Positions 35,837-46,401 of a stretch of 64,000 nt of DNA are shown here, piece after piece. How positions within the stretch are numbered: the stretch's first letter is position 1; every line of letters begins with the position of its first letter. Source of the stretch: Nemania diffusa (taxonomy: Eukaryota; Ascomycota; Sordariomycetes; Xylariales; Xylariaceae). Under the pieces are notes generated by a model. The model saw only the letters and a list, made by a program, of their open reading frames with translations, had not been told where the DNA came from and made no database searches. The stretch covers positions 2,170,001-2,234,000 of the forward strand of contig JBBPUQ010000009.1 of NCBI GenBank assembly GCA_038501195.1, in the 5' to 3' direction. The translations under genes were made by a program, and so were the position numbers.

Positions 35837-36440
35837 CCTGAGATACTCACCCGCCTAATTAAATATCCCATGAGACGGTCCACCCACCACGCAATTCGGA
35901 ATAATCCAGGGTTCGAAATCGAGAATGGATAAAAGAACGATTTTTACGATGCAACTTTTTCACAACAATGATAATGCTAATCTTGAATGATCATACGCGT
36001 ATTTGGATGCGACTCAATCAGCACTTGGATCCTAGGATATCGTTTCTTAGCATGACAGCCTACTGGATCAGAATTATTACAACAAACACAGCATATACTT
36101 AATGGAACACATAATAAGACGAGTACACCAAATTTGATATTTTTAGGCGAAACGAATTAAAACATCGATATATACCACTCTAGTGATATAGGCAGACGAG
36201 CGGGACAAGACCACAAGCTCGTTCGCAAAACGCCCGCATAATACAGCGCCCCAACCCTAATCTATATTTACCAGTCCCGGGGGAGTCCATGAAACCTGGA
36301 AGTAAGAATCATGCCGACTGATCTACCCGTCGGCCCGCAGCCCCATTTTTTTACCGTCTATTCTCTATCTCAACGGAAGTTCCTCATCAATATTAGGCTT
36401 CAGCATCATTTATAACTCATAGTGTCAAGCTTAGCCTAGC
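35837..36440. other. Spacer between convergent genes
   Basis: About 600 bp of shared 3' flank. No structure recognised. Confidence 0.5.
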
Positions 36441-37279
36441 TCAGTTTGAGTTGACCATACTCAAATAGCAATTCCATCCAATGGAGACGACATTGACAGC
36501 AAGGACACGATGATGGAGAGGCACGAACTTGAAGTTGACCATCTGCACGAAGGGCCAGATCATCCAGTTGGTCTCGAGGGCGGGCCAGTAGCTTTTCTCA
36601 AGCTTCTCCTTCGGCGACGATCCCTCGAGCACGGCCATGCTCGACAGGAACACGCCGATAAAGGTTGGTGCGAATATTAGCTGATCGCACGCCACGCGAG
36701 CCAACATCTCCGCATTCTTGTTCCGGAGAACAACACGCTGTGATAGGACTTTGAACCAGGTCGTTGCCGCGGGGCCAAAGACAGCTAGGAACAGGTGTCA
36801 GTTCTTTGTTGAGAGAATAGGTAGATTCCTCTCTACATGAGTAGGATAAGAAGTTGTAATAGTGAACGATGATGACTAGGGAATCCGATATAGCTTAAAT
36901 ATCAAGCTGTATCGGGCGCAAAGGAAAATAAGATTAGAGATTACGCAATAGCATATAACGTACCGCCGCCATATGCAAACATGCGCCCCGTGCGAGCAAA
37001 TTCGTGCTTCTTGAGACCCTTTTTTTCAACGACCTGCTGTGCCGTGATGTCGCCGACCGCGAAGAGCACCGCAGTTGTGATACTCTGCGTCAACAGCGGA
37101 CGAGCCGTAAGGCTACGTTGGTACCTGTAATTCGTTAACAGATGCACATTCTCATGTCGAGTCTAATGTAATCAGGTGAGGCTAGGGTCCACGTATCCCG
37201 TACTAGCAAAACGCTTCAAACCCACTTTGAGATAGGGAAATACAGTGGATAGGAGAGGTCAACCTTACCAGCGAAGCAT
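36441..37279 (-). CDS. Mpv17/PMP22 family membrane protein
   Basis: Three exons (37269-37279, 36964-37124, 36441-36784) give 171 aa, the usual length. The first exon encodes only MLR plus part of Trp4. Visible family segments: [33 protein letters not shown], then [31 protein letters not shown], and the signature [19 protein letters not shown] ending [11 protein letters not shown]. Mpv17-like proteins are four-helix channels of the inner mitochondrial or peroxisomal membrane; yeast Sym1 is the best studied. I cannot tell which organelle. It converges with the PX gene. Confidence 0.93.
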
Positions 37280-39311
37280 GATTACAGCACGTCCACCGAC
37301 TGATGCTTAGAGATTAAGTTTTGCGGGTGCAATTAGGGTATGAGATTGAGTTTGGGAGTGTATCTAATCAGCAAGATGGAAAAAGAGCTCTAAGAAGAAT
37401 TTCAGAGATTTAAGTGTTGTTTAGAAGAGTCAGGGAATTATCAAAGAAATGCTGTAGTGTGCTATCGTTGGTGAGATCATAAGTGGAGAAGTGGGCGTGG
37501 ACCCGAAGTTCTGGAGAGTATAGATCGCCTGGGTTTCTCGTTCTTGGCGGTGTCAATTGGTTTATTTGATTGGTGCAAGAGTGAGGGATGTTCCCTCCTG
37601 ATGTTGTATTATTAGGGGACGAAAAGGCGAAAAATTGACAAGAGAAAGAGAAACGGCGACTTGAGTTTCAATGTCAGAATTTCGCTTTGTTCGCCTCTCG
37701 AGTTGAATTGGCCTTGCGGGTACCTACTTATTAAAAGTTCTGAATTTGAATAAACAAGGGGGTTCACGATCTCTGCTGGTCCGAATGACCTTGGTGCTAG
37801 GATAGTTTTACGGCCACCGCTTTCTTGGCTTATTCCTAGGAGCGCGTTCCGGCAGCTCCTAGCCCTCTTCAATTGTGGTCGTGGGGGGCTTTTGCGGGGG
37901 GGCTCTGGAGTGTAATCTCACGATTTTAAGTACTTTTTACTTCTAAGCAGCTTTGACGCGTCGTCGTGCGTGCGACGTGACCTTGAGCTGGAAAATTGGG
38001 TCATCGATAATTGCTAATTCAATTTTCAATGGTGGGTAGGAATTGACACCATGGCTAATTATTGCTCGGACAATTATTTACGTCTGCGAATATACCTAAG
38101 CCAGCCCCCAGATTCACAGGCAATTTAGCAACACTCTGGTTACCAAACCAGCCCACGTAATGAATTCAGTGCACGAACCGCACTACGGTAGGCCTTCCCC
38201 TGAACGCTTAGAACTTAGATGTTCAGTACAGCCTGCGTTGTGATGCTTCCATTAGGTCTTATCTCGGCGTGCGAGTCAGTCGGCATGACTTACCACCTTC
38301 CGTTGTATCTCAATAAGGAGAAAGGCGTTGTCTGCTTATTTCATTTCTCCCGGTGACATCGCGTGCGATGCCGGTAAGTTTACTTTTCTATGCAGAACCA
38401 ATAACTCTCGGGCGAGCCCATTCCCTATTCCACATCATAGAATATAAGTATACAATAGAGCTTATAGTAAAGATTCCACCCATTGCTGGGGCCTGAGCAT
38501 ATTTGATAAGAGAGAAGTAAATTAACTTGTTAGATAGCCTCGCAAATACCTAAGGAGGTTACCGCAAAAGAAAGCTGAAGATTATATCGATACAACCTGT
38601 GCCTAGCCTATGCCAGCAGCTAGACATTTAAGAGATATTGAAGTTTACAACAAACTCGATGGCTAGTATTTGATGTTCATGTTAAAGAATCTGGAAGGAC
38701 TTGGCAGCTTCTGGGGCAGCAACAGCAGAACTTCCTTATTCTGTAACTGCTTCTGTGGAGCGCTGACATGACATTACCAGTTAGTGATTGTCTTATATGG
38801 CGATGCGCATATATGATTGATTGTGTAGGTCTTGTCAATCTAAGATATATGTAAATATCGTTGCAATACATTTGCCGTGCTTAGATAGATTGATTAAAGA
38901 ACGCTAGCGGCTACGGTAGGTATGTTGTTATAGCCACCTAGACCTGCCACCTTTTATACCTAACTGTGATATCCGACATGTAATCTCACTATTCCTCCAA
39001 TAAGAAGCTTCCAATAAGAACCCACTTTGTCACTCAATCAAAGCTTGAGGTATAAGCTGCTTGATGTCGACATCAACTCGTCCTGATGTATACTTCATAC
39101 TCTAGTCGTTCGATCTACCTTTCCCTCTTTTAGCGGCGATCGCAAGACAGCTACCTCTTTGTTCATCAATTCGCCGATCAGCGAATGCCTCGCCATTTCT
39201 ATCGACCATCCTCTTGCCATGGCAGCTTAGCTCAGATAAATATCAACCTTTAGAAATGTCCGAAAATCACCTACCTGCTATCCTTTTCGCGCAAACATTT
39301 ATCCTTTCATC
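37280..39311. other. Intergenic region of about 2 kb
   Basis: Divergent promoters of the Mpv17-type gene and the APH-fold kinase gene. No exon or repeat recognised. Confidence 0.5.
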
Positions 39312-40190
39312 ATGCCATCTTATTTCTGCGACGCCGAAGAGCTACCTTGTCCTCTGCCAACATCTGCTGAGATAAAAGCTTCTACAGAATCACTCCCTTG
39401 CGTTGCTAACTCGCAGTGTAAGCGGGTTGTTCGGGTCAAGGACAGGTTTGTGGTTAAATATGGCATCTGGCCGTGGGTAACCGAGAATGAAGGACATGCC
39501 CTTCTCGTCCTTAACCAGTACTCTGGTATACCGACCCCGCGACTCTATGCAATGTATTCCGAGGAAGATACCATATTCTTGGTCATGGAATTCAAGGAAG
39601 GGAATCGACTTAGTGAGCTCTGGAAAGATATGCTGGAAGACGATAAGCAGGCTATTGTGCATCAGTTAAAACACATATTTACCGAGGTCCGGAACATACC
39701 TTCGCCTGGGATATTCAGCAGCATCAACGGAAGCCAGCTAGAGCACCGGTTCTTTCTCTCGAGTCAGAAAGACCCTGCTGTCACTGGTCCATTTCGGGAA
39801 GAGAAGGAGTTTGCCATGGCTATGGCCATTCGAGCACAGAAGAACTGGGAGGGGACTCGATATCGGGGCTGGTTTTCGGAATTTCTGGCTCGACATCTCC
39901 CGACGGTGTTGTCCGGCCATCCGAGTGTATTTACTCACGCAGATCTCCAGCGCAAGAACATTCTTATCTCGAAGCATATCTCTGAAGATGGGAAGACGAG
40001 CTCCCTGTATGTTAACGCCATTTTGGACTGGGAAGACTCAGGATGGTACCCAAACTATTGGGAGTATGCAGGCAATTTTGTCGACTTGGTCTGGGATGAT
40101 GACTGGCCAGAGAAGTTCGAGTCTATTGTTGAACCTTACCCGATGGAAGCAGGTTTACTAATGATGGTAAAACAAGATATAGAACACTGA
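39312..40190 (+). CDS. APH-fold phosphotransferase family protein
   Basis: Single exon, 292 aa. Kinase-like fold motifs: Lys49 in RFVVKYG for ATP, the hinge-like FLVMEFKEGNRLSELW, the catalytic loop HADLQRKN (209-216, H-x-D-x4-N) and DWE (239-241), the metal-binding equivalent of DFG. This is the aminoglycoside-phosphotransferase/choline-kinase superfamily, greatly expanded in moulds; most members have unknown small-molecule substrates and there is no reason to assume antibiotic resistance. Ends soon after the DWE-following helices, as usual for the short fungal form. Confidence 0.88.
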   Translation: MPSYFCDAEELPCPLPTSAEIKASTESLPCVANSQCKRVVRVKDRFVVKYGIWPWVTENEGHALLVLNQYSGIPTPRLYAMYSEEDTIFLVMEFKEGNRLSELWKDMLEDDKQAIVHQLKHIFTEVRNIPSPGIFSSINGSQLEHRFFLSSQKDPAVTGPFREEKEFAMAMAIRAQKNWEGTRYRGWFSEFLARHLPTVLSGHPSVFTHADLQRKNILISKHISEDGKTSSLYVNAILDWEDSGWYPNYWEYAGNFVDLVWDDDWPEKFESIVEPYPMEAGLLMMVKQDIEH

Positions 40191-41168
40191 CGCTTGACCA
40201 TCGGATCTATAGAGATATTGAGTAGATGACGCGAGTGCCGGGTGTTATGTGATACCTTTTATCTCAGGCGTATCGTGAATAGAGGAATCTTTCTTCTCCT
40301 TAGCATAAGTTCTGCCTTAGAAGTACATGCGCCTCGCCAAAAAGTACTTGACAGGGGTGTTTCCGGGTTCTAAAAATGGTGGGTCTAGGCTTCCATTTTC
40401 GGAAGGCTTAATATCGACACTGGTACTAAGAGTGTAGGAGTAGAACCAAGCCCTGAACTTGTAAAAAAGAAGTTACAAGAAGCATTACTTAAATAGAACC
40501 GTCGGATCTGATGGTCATGATGTGTTGAGGTGACGTAGCATTAAACCTACTATCAGGGCGGTATTGTGAATTATGCCCTTTTTCCCCCTTTGCAAACACC
40601 TTAAAGGTGTCATCTACTGCGTAGGCGAGTTGAGCCGTCCTAAGGGCCAGCTGTAAAAAGTGGCAGGTCTAGGTGAGCTAGTACCTAGGTACCAAGTAGG
40701 GCATGATTAGGTATACATGTACCGAGTTTAGGAACTAAAAATATCTAGTGTAGGGAGCCTATAATAAAATACCTAAGGTGCTACCTAGGTAGCTGCGGCT
40801 TCCGTTCGCATAAATTGATTGGCTGAAACTAGAGGAGGTGGCGCATTAGCTCCTCATCAGAGACACGAAAACCTCACCTACTCTGTGCCACACCAATACA
40901 ACCGCAATTTCTAACTTCTTCCTCGTTCTAGTACTGTATCTGCCTACATAAAGAACAGTATTTTAAGTGGAGAAAGCCGAGATCTCTTGTCAGCCCCAAT
41001 CCTAGAGACGCCCTCGGCATTTCATTCTCGTTTCCTCTTTCCTCTTCCCCTTCAAGTTTAACCTCACGCGTCCGCGTCGTCGTTGGATTTTGAATGTCCC
41101 TCTAACGCCTATGACAGCGGGACAAAAGTCATTCTTGGAACTAAATAGTCAATTAAAAGGTTAGAGAG
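40191..41168. other. Intergenic region upstream of the FAR1-type gene
   Basis: About 1 kb, with GTACCTAGGTAC (40681-40692) and TACCTAAGGTGCTACCTAGGTA-like (40771-40792) repeats. The last 300 bp before the ATG is pyrimidine-rich, as in an mRNA leader. No exon seen. Confidence 0.55.
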
Positions 41169-42848
41169 ATGCCTCTTGCACCGCCACCAGATGGTGCCGT
41201 CTTCGCGACGTGGGAAGAGTGCCTTCAAACCGTACAATCGCATGCGGCAGTTGAAGGCTACGCAGTAAATTCAAAGGGCCAAGCAAAGAGCAAAGACACG
41301 GGGCTATATCGTCGTTATGTCATCCGATGCGACAAGTCAGGGACTTTCAAGTCAGCTGCCCAGATCGGCGTACGGCGCATCTCCAGCAAAAAGACAGACT
41401 GCCCCTTCTCAGCCGCCTGCAACATCCGCCCCGATGGCTGCTTCTTGAGGGTGTTGAGGCCGGATCACAATCATCCTCCGTCGGCCCTACCGGCCGCCCA
41501 TGTTCAGCATCGCAAGTTGACGGATGAGCAGCGCCAACTTGTTGAGACTCGTGCCATCGAGCGCAAAAGTATCAAGGTTATATGGCAGGAGCTTAAAACC
41601 ATAGATCCAAACACCTACATCACGTTCAAGGATGTGGACAATGCCGTGCAGCGATTCCGGAAGAAGGCCAAGGAAGGCGCTACAGGTGTCCAGGCAATCA
41701 TGTACAAGCTTGTCGAGCGCCAGGACCTGTTTTGCTACACGCTCGAGAGAGAGGGTGTGGTACAGGGTGCATTCTGGGTCCCGCGCTGGACGACAGATCT
41801 CTGGATGCGTCCAAACGGCACCCCTGATATCCTCGTAATGCTTACTGAGCATATAGCAAACAGGCCCGTGCTACCGATTCTTGAAATGAACAGTGTACTG
41901 AATACCGCTGGCTTTGGAGTTGCACCGCCAACCCGGGCGTTACCTATGAATCCCAATTTAAGCGCCGCTCCAAACATCGCCTCTTCTGATAATCCTGATG
42001 CCGACAATAACAACAACACTGAAAACCTCGCAGCAAATCCAGCCCCCATAGCAAACGAGCCAAATGCACAGCATACCACGGGAAATAGTAGCAATGTGTT
42101 CGACACCCCCCTAGGCGCGGGCTACGCTATCTTGCCGGATAAGACTGATGCCACACTGCTGTGGTTGCGGAGTGCTGTCGAAATGCTGCGCCAGCGTATT
42201 CCACAGTGTCCGAAGCCAAGATTTTTAACCCTGACAGATTTTCAAACATCGGAAAAGAATATATTGGTAGAAGTGTCCAAGGGCGGTACGCAACACCGGC
42301 AGATGCACATCGTGGTTGGGCGAGTCCTCATGAGCGATGAGGAAAACCAAGCACACCATGGCGTGAAAACGCGGAAGCCACGCGTAGAAAGAGGTGCTGG
42401 ACATGCGGCTGATACCACAATGGGGGACCATGATGGCGAGGCAGAGGATGATGACGAGGAGGAAGGGGAAGATGCAGACGGTGATGGCGAGCAAGAAGAA
42501 GGAGAAGACGAATACGAAGACATGGATGGCGACCACGATTCAGATGCTGAGATCGCTAGACAATTGACTAGCGCTAATGCGCATAACAACCATGATCGCC
42601 AGAATGTTTACAATAATCCGAATCCGAATCCCGGTCACAGTTATAATATCACCAACCAGAGGGAAGCCGAGCACATGCAATACTATGGCCGAAATCCCAC
42701 TCCCACCACGAACCTTATGCCAGGCCGTCTTCCACTTCCACCGCCTGATCCTAGACATCACCAGGTACAGCAGGCACAGCAATCACCGTACACGATGCCT
42801 AGAATTCAGGGCAACGTGATGCCTGGGCATCCGCCTCGTTCGATGTAA
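41169..42848 (+). CDS. FAR1-type zinc-finger DNA-binding protein, no transposase domain
   Basis: Single exon, 559 aa. Residues about 10-105 form a FAR1/WRKY-GCM1-like finger: a CLQTVQSHAAVEGYAV helix, then Cys54 (VIRCDK), Cys78 (TDCPF) and His100-His102 (PDHNHPPS), the C..C..H-x-H pattern that defines the fold. This domain is characteristic of Mutator-like transposases and of plant FHY3/FAR1 regulators derived from them. A helical region (KLTDEQRQLVETRAIERKSI) follows, as in transposases. The DDE catalytic core and SWIM finger are absent; instead there is an Asn-rich linker, a strongly acidic stretch (about 417-462, EDDDEEEGEDADGDGEQ), and a Pro/Asn-rich tail. I infer a domesticated transcription-factor-like protein. 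It converges with UAP1. Confidence 0.82.
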   Translation: MPLAPPPDGAVFATWEECLQTVQSHAAVEGYAVNSKGQAKSKDTGLYRRYVIRCDKSGTFKSAAQIGVRRISSKKTDCPFSAACNIRPDGCFLRVLRPDHNHPPSALPAAHVQHRKLTDEQRQLVETRAIERKSIKVIWQELKTIDPNTYITFKDVDNAVQRFRKKAKEGATGVQAIMYKLVERQDLFCYTLEREGVVQGAFWVPRWTTDLWMRPNGTPDILVMLTEHIANRPVLPILEMNSVLNTAGFGVAPPTRALPMNPNLSAAPNIASSDNPDADNNNNTENLAANPAPIANEPNAQHTTGNSSNVFDTPLGAGYAILPDKTDATLLWLRSAVEMLRQRIPQCPKPRFLTLTDFQTSEKNILVEVSKGGTQHRQMHIVVGRVLMSDEENQAHHGVKTRKPRVERGAGHAADTTMGDHDGEAEDDDEEEGEDADGDGEQEEGEDEYEDMDGDHDSDAEIARQLTSANAHNNHDRQNVYNNPNPNPGHSYNITNQREAEHMQYYGRNPTPTTNLMPGRLPLPPPDPRHHQVQQAQQSPYTMPRIQGNVMPGHPPRSM

Positions 42849-43299
42849 TAAATCAGAATTGTGACGGTGGTTAGGATCGGCTAGAGTGAGGGATGAGGCG
42901 ACGGAGTTGTTGATAAATACGCGACGCAACTCGGGTGGGATACTGTAATTTTGTAGCCGGCGATAATAAATAATTAGTGAGTTATCAATAATGCTATAGG
43001 TTAGCCTATCTCTAGCATAAATATGCTCCTTGTCCTAAAAACCTATTTCTAGAAACTTTCACAGACGCACAGTTAGCATGTTAGCACCTTCTAATGCTTA
43101 TACTTGTTGATTACATTCTCGTAATTTCAATAGAGCTGCGACGGGGCAATGTCTAAAAGGGTAAAATCATTTTGTATTGACTCGCATCAATATTCGCGCC
43201 TAGTGTCCCGTCCTTTTATTCCCATTTCATTCATATCATTCGCATTTGTTATGAAGAGTCGCCATTCATGGGTATGCGCAACATGGCCGTCTATCTAGG
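42849..43299. other. Spacer between convergent genes
   Basis: About 450 bp of shared 3' flank, AT-rich. Nothing else recognised. Confidence 0.55.
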
Positions 43300-44884
43300 T
43301 TAGATCGTCGACTCGGTGATCTCCTTGCCCTTCCAGCTATCAAGTCCCTCGCCGCCCTGAATTTTAAAGAACAGTTAGACACAAGAATCATATGGGTTAA
43401 TAGAGACGAGATAGGGGAGCAGAACTTACGTAGCTTGTCAGAGGCGATATCTCTAGCCCCTCGTCGTCACCATTTTTGATATTCGCGCCAGCGGCCTCGG
43501 CCCAGCGCTTGCCCTGGGCCTTGATGTGCTGCCGGCTCGTGGTGGGGCAGTCGTCGGCGCCAGGGGCGTCGGCGTTCTTGAGGGGCGAGAATTCCTCCTC
43601 GCGCTTGACCTCGAAGCAGGCGAACTCGGAGAGCTCGAGCCACTTGAAGTTGTCGAAGACGAACTGCTCGAGCTTGACGCCGTTGGGCTTGGCGACATCG
43701 GTGACGGACTCGCCTTTCGCGACGTCAAAGTACGGTATCTTCTTCTTGGCGATGTGCGGCGGGAGCGCATTCACCTTGTCGCCCATGCTGTCGAGGTACT
43801 CGAACGAGTAGTAGTGGTTGACGATGTTGGCGGCGCGGAACTTCAGCACGCCCGGCTGCTTTGGGTCCTCGGCCTCGGCCGTCGCCTTGTCGATCTCGGA
43901 ATACTCTACTACGTCGGGCCGGCCGTTTTTCGAGAGGATGAGGCCTACGGACTCGGTCGCGTTGCGCTTACGCACGACCTTGGTTGCGATCTTGACCTGT
44001 TTCTCGGCAGAGAAGCCGATGAAGACGGGGTCGGCAACCTTAGCTAGGCAGTTGTCGACACAATACGCGTGAACGTGCTTGATGCCACGCTTGCGCATGT
44101 CATCGAGCACACCCTCGTCTTGCAGCGCCTTGTAGATACCGCCATTGCCATCCGGCGCCACCGCCACCTCGCCCTTGCTGGCGAGCATGATCTTGCCCTG
44201 GAAGTCGTAGCAGGGAAGTACACCCTGTTCGAATATCGTGACGTTCTTCTCGTCGAGTCCGAAGTAGGGCTTGCCCTGGGCCCGAGTCTCGTTGTCCTTG
44301 TCCGACAGTTCTGCGAGCCGTTCCTTCTTGAAGAACTTCTCTGTCATAGGTCGGGTTGGACCGCTCGTCATGACGTACCAGGGGACTATAGCCTTGCTCT
44401 TGTCTTGGGCTTTCTCGGCCGCTAGCTCTTGGATCTTCAAGATACGTTCTGCTTGTATATGGAATAGGGTCTTCTTGGAGGTAAGCTGAATGTTGAAAGC
44501 GCCCTTGGGAGCCTTACTTCCAAGTCGTGTTCCCTGGCCACCAGCTAGTAGGATGACGGCGACCTCGCCCTTGCCGATGAGATCTAGGCCTAGGTTGTAC
44601 CATCTCTCGAGGTCTTCGGGCTTCGAGTCTAGTATACTAGCTGTCGCGGAATCGGGAAGGGGTTCGACTACGGTATTCTCAGGTTCTTTCGGCGGGTTCT
44701 GCGCGAGATCCCATAGCTTGTTAATTCTGGCGGGGTCGATCTTCTGGACCTGGTTAAAGAATGCCTGTTTCTCGGCGTCGCTGAGGGAGTCGTAGAAGGT
44801 GAATATGTGGTCTTGTCCGCCAGACTCGAACTTGGCCTTGAGGGCGGCAACATTGGCCGCCGTGAATTGCTCAGGAGGTGCCAT
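43300..44884 (-). CDS. UAP1: UDP-N-acetylglucosamine pyrophosphorylase
   Basis: Two exons (43430-44884, 43300-43356) give 503 aa. The nucleotide-binding signature [18 protein letters not shown] lies at about 113-130. Also present: [11 protein letters not shown], a [14 protein letters not shown] segment, [13 protein letters not shown] and HVHAYCVDN. It makes UDP-GlcNAc from GlcNAc-1-phosphate and UTP in the cytosol, the precursor for chitin, N-glycans and GPI anchors, and is essential in fungi. The short last exon encodes [18 protein letters not shown]. The start is the first ATG (MAPPEQF); the frame extends upstream but only from a GTG. Confidence 0.97.
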
Positions 44885-45560
44885 CGCTAAAAGACGTGAT
44901 AGGATCGTGGGTATTGAAGATTGACCCGAGAGGAACACAACTAGTATATAGTACTAAAATCAGGTGGTTATCCAACAAGTGCGGGATACCAGAAATAACG
45001 TGAGAAAGAGGGACAATTGGACTTTTAGTTGGGACTATAGCACTTTATAGATAGAGAAGGGAGGAAGGAATACGACAGCCACACGGCCATAAATAGGACG
45101 GTACGGGTTGGACAGTTTCGGAATGACCAGCTAGTTGCACCAAGAACAAGTGGAATTGGGTTGGACTAGACTACCCAGGTAGGAGGTAGCTAGGTAGTTG
45201 GCGGGGTGGAGGGGCAGCAGCCCTGCACTACAGATATGTTTGGCACCATGATAGCTTCAGCTGCAGGTGCATAGCTCCCCCCGCCATTTGGTAATGTATA
45301 CTGTAAGCCCATAAGGAGTACATAGTATTCTGCAAGGCCCATTAAGCAGTCCCCGTTCAGTACGTGCTCTTCGGTACCGTACCTGGTAGTGGCCCTGGAA
45401 CGACCTGTAGCAATGCCTCCACTCCCGCCGTTGAATTGCCTGTTTACAGATTACATACAACCTGGTTTAACCTGAAAAGCCTGTGACATCTCACCGCTCA
45501 GCCCCGTTAACCCTCCGTGCCAGCCAACACGGCACCCATACGGAGGTATGCTAAGCTGCT

Positions 45561-45617
45561 ATTGGCTAGGAACCCTGATGTTGGATGTTGATGGCTGACG
45601 TCAGGGGCTGCAATTGG
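45561..45617. promoter_or_regulatory. CRE-type palindrome between two inverted CCAAT boxes
   Basis: TGACGTCA (45596-45603), the bZIP/CREB-ATF core, lies between ATTGG at 45561-45565 and ATTGG at 45613-45617. It is about 0.7-0.8 kb from each of the divergent start codons. Function is inference. Confidence 0.35.
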
Positions 45618-46108
45618 CTCTTTACATAGAAAACGTACGTAGTATGTAGGACCTGCATCTGCATCCAGTGTACAATTTCTCGCACTCGGGGGTTTGGTTC
45701 CATCGCATATATTAACTCACGATTCGCACACTTCCTACAAACGGAATATAACAATACAGTATTCACCCGAGACCCACGGCCCGTTCCGTGGAAAGGTGTC
45801 AATTGTCATAAATATCTAGTCAACACCCCTGTCTTAGCCTCTGACAAGATTATATACTAGGCATCTATACGCTGTACTAACTTGCTGGATACGAGTTTCT
45901 GCGGACTCCCCCGGGCCTGAGCAGTCCAGAAGTTGCTGATCACGGAAGGGGATACCGCTTCGTTAGCCATGAATCGCGAGTTATTATTTCGATTATCACT
46001 TCTCATAAGCTCTATCCCCTAGAGGGGGCTGTGTCAATTCTCTACAGAATATACGAACACATCCACTAAGAGAAGATGCCCTAGGCATGTTTTAGATCTC
46101 AGGTGCTG

Positions 46109-46199
46109 ATTGGCTTAGCTTAGTGCATGACTTCTATGCTAAGCCAATAGAAATAGGGCTAGGCACAAGTCTGCCTCAAACAGACTAGCGGCCTAGCCC
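46109..46199. repeat. Two adjacent inverted repeats (hairpins)
   Basis: Arms 46109-46119 (ATTGGCTTAGC) and 46138-46148 are perfect 11-bp complements around an 18-nt loop. Seven bases later, arms 46156-46173 and 46181-46199 (GGGCTAGGC .. GCCTAGCCC, plus AGTCTG/CAGACT) form a second, imperfect stem with a 7-nt loop. They lie about 200 bp upstream of the TDG start. It could be a remnant of a small inverted-repeat element. Confidence 0.65.
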
Positions 46200-46401
46200 G
46201 GCATCTAATTGCTGTAGCTGACCAAAGCTGAAAGTTCAACCACGTCGTCGCTAAACTGAGTTATCAGGACATACCTATCACTTCGATTACGTGGCCATTA
46301 AACTTTAAGATCGTAGCATGATGCGAATATCAAAGGGTTGAGTGTCAGGGCATGAGTATGTGATACGGGCTAGGCTATTCTAGTAACGCGATAAGACAAC
46401 T

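Larger units (their letters stand above)
44885..46401. other. Divergent promoter region, UAP1 and TDG genes
   Basis: About 1.5 kb without an exon. It holds a TGACGTCA site with flanking CCAAT boxes (45561-45617) and two adjacent hairpins (46109-46199), listed separately. Confidence 0.55.

Noticed and set aside
39312..40190. Antibiotic-resistance gene (aminoglycoside phosphotransferase)
   Set aside because: The fold is the same but fungal genomes carry many such kinase-like proteins with no link to resistance; context gives no support.
44884..44938. An N-terminal extension of UAP1 resembling a mitochondrial presequence
   Set aside because: The longer frame opens with GTG; the first ATG at 44884 gives the family's normal N-terminus.
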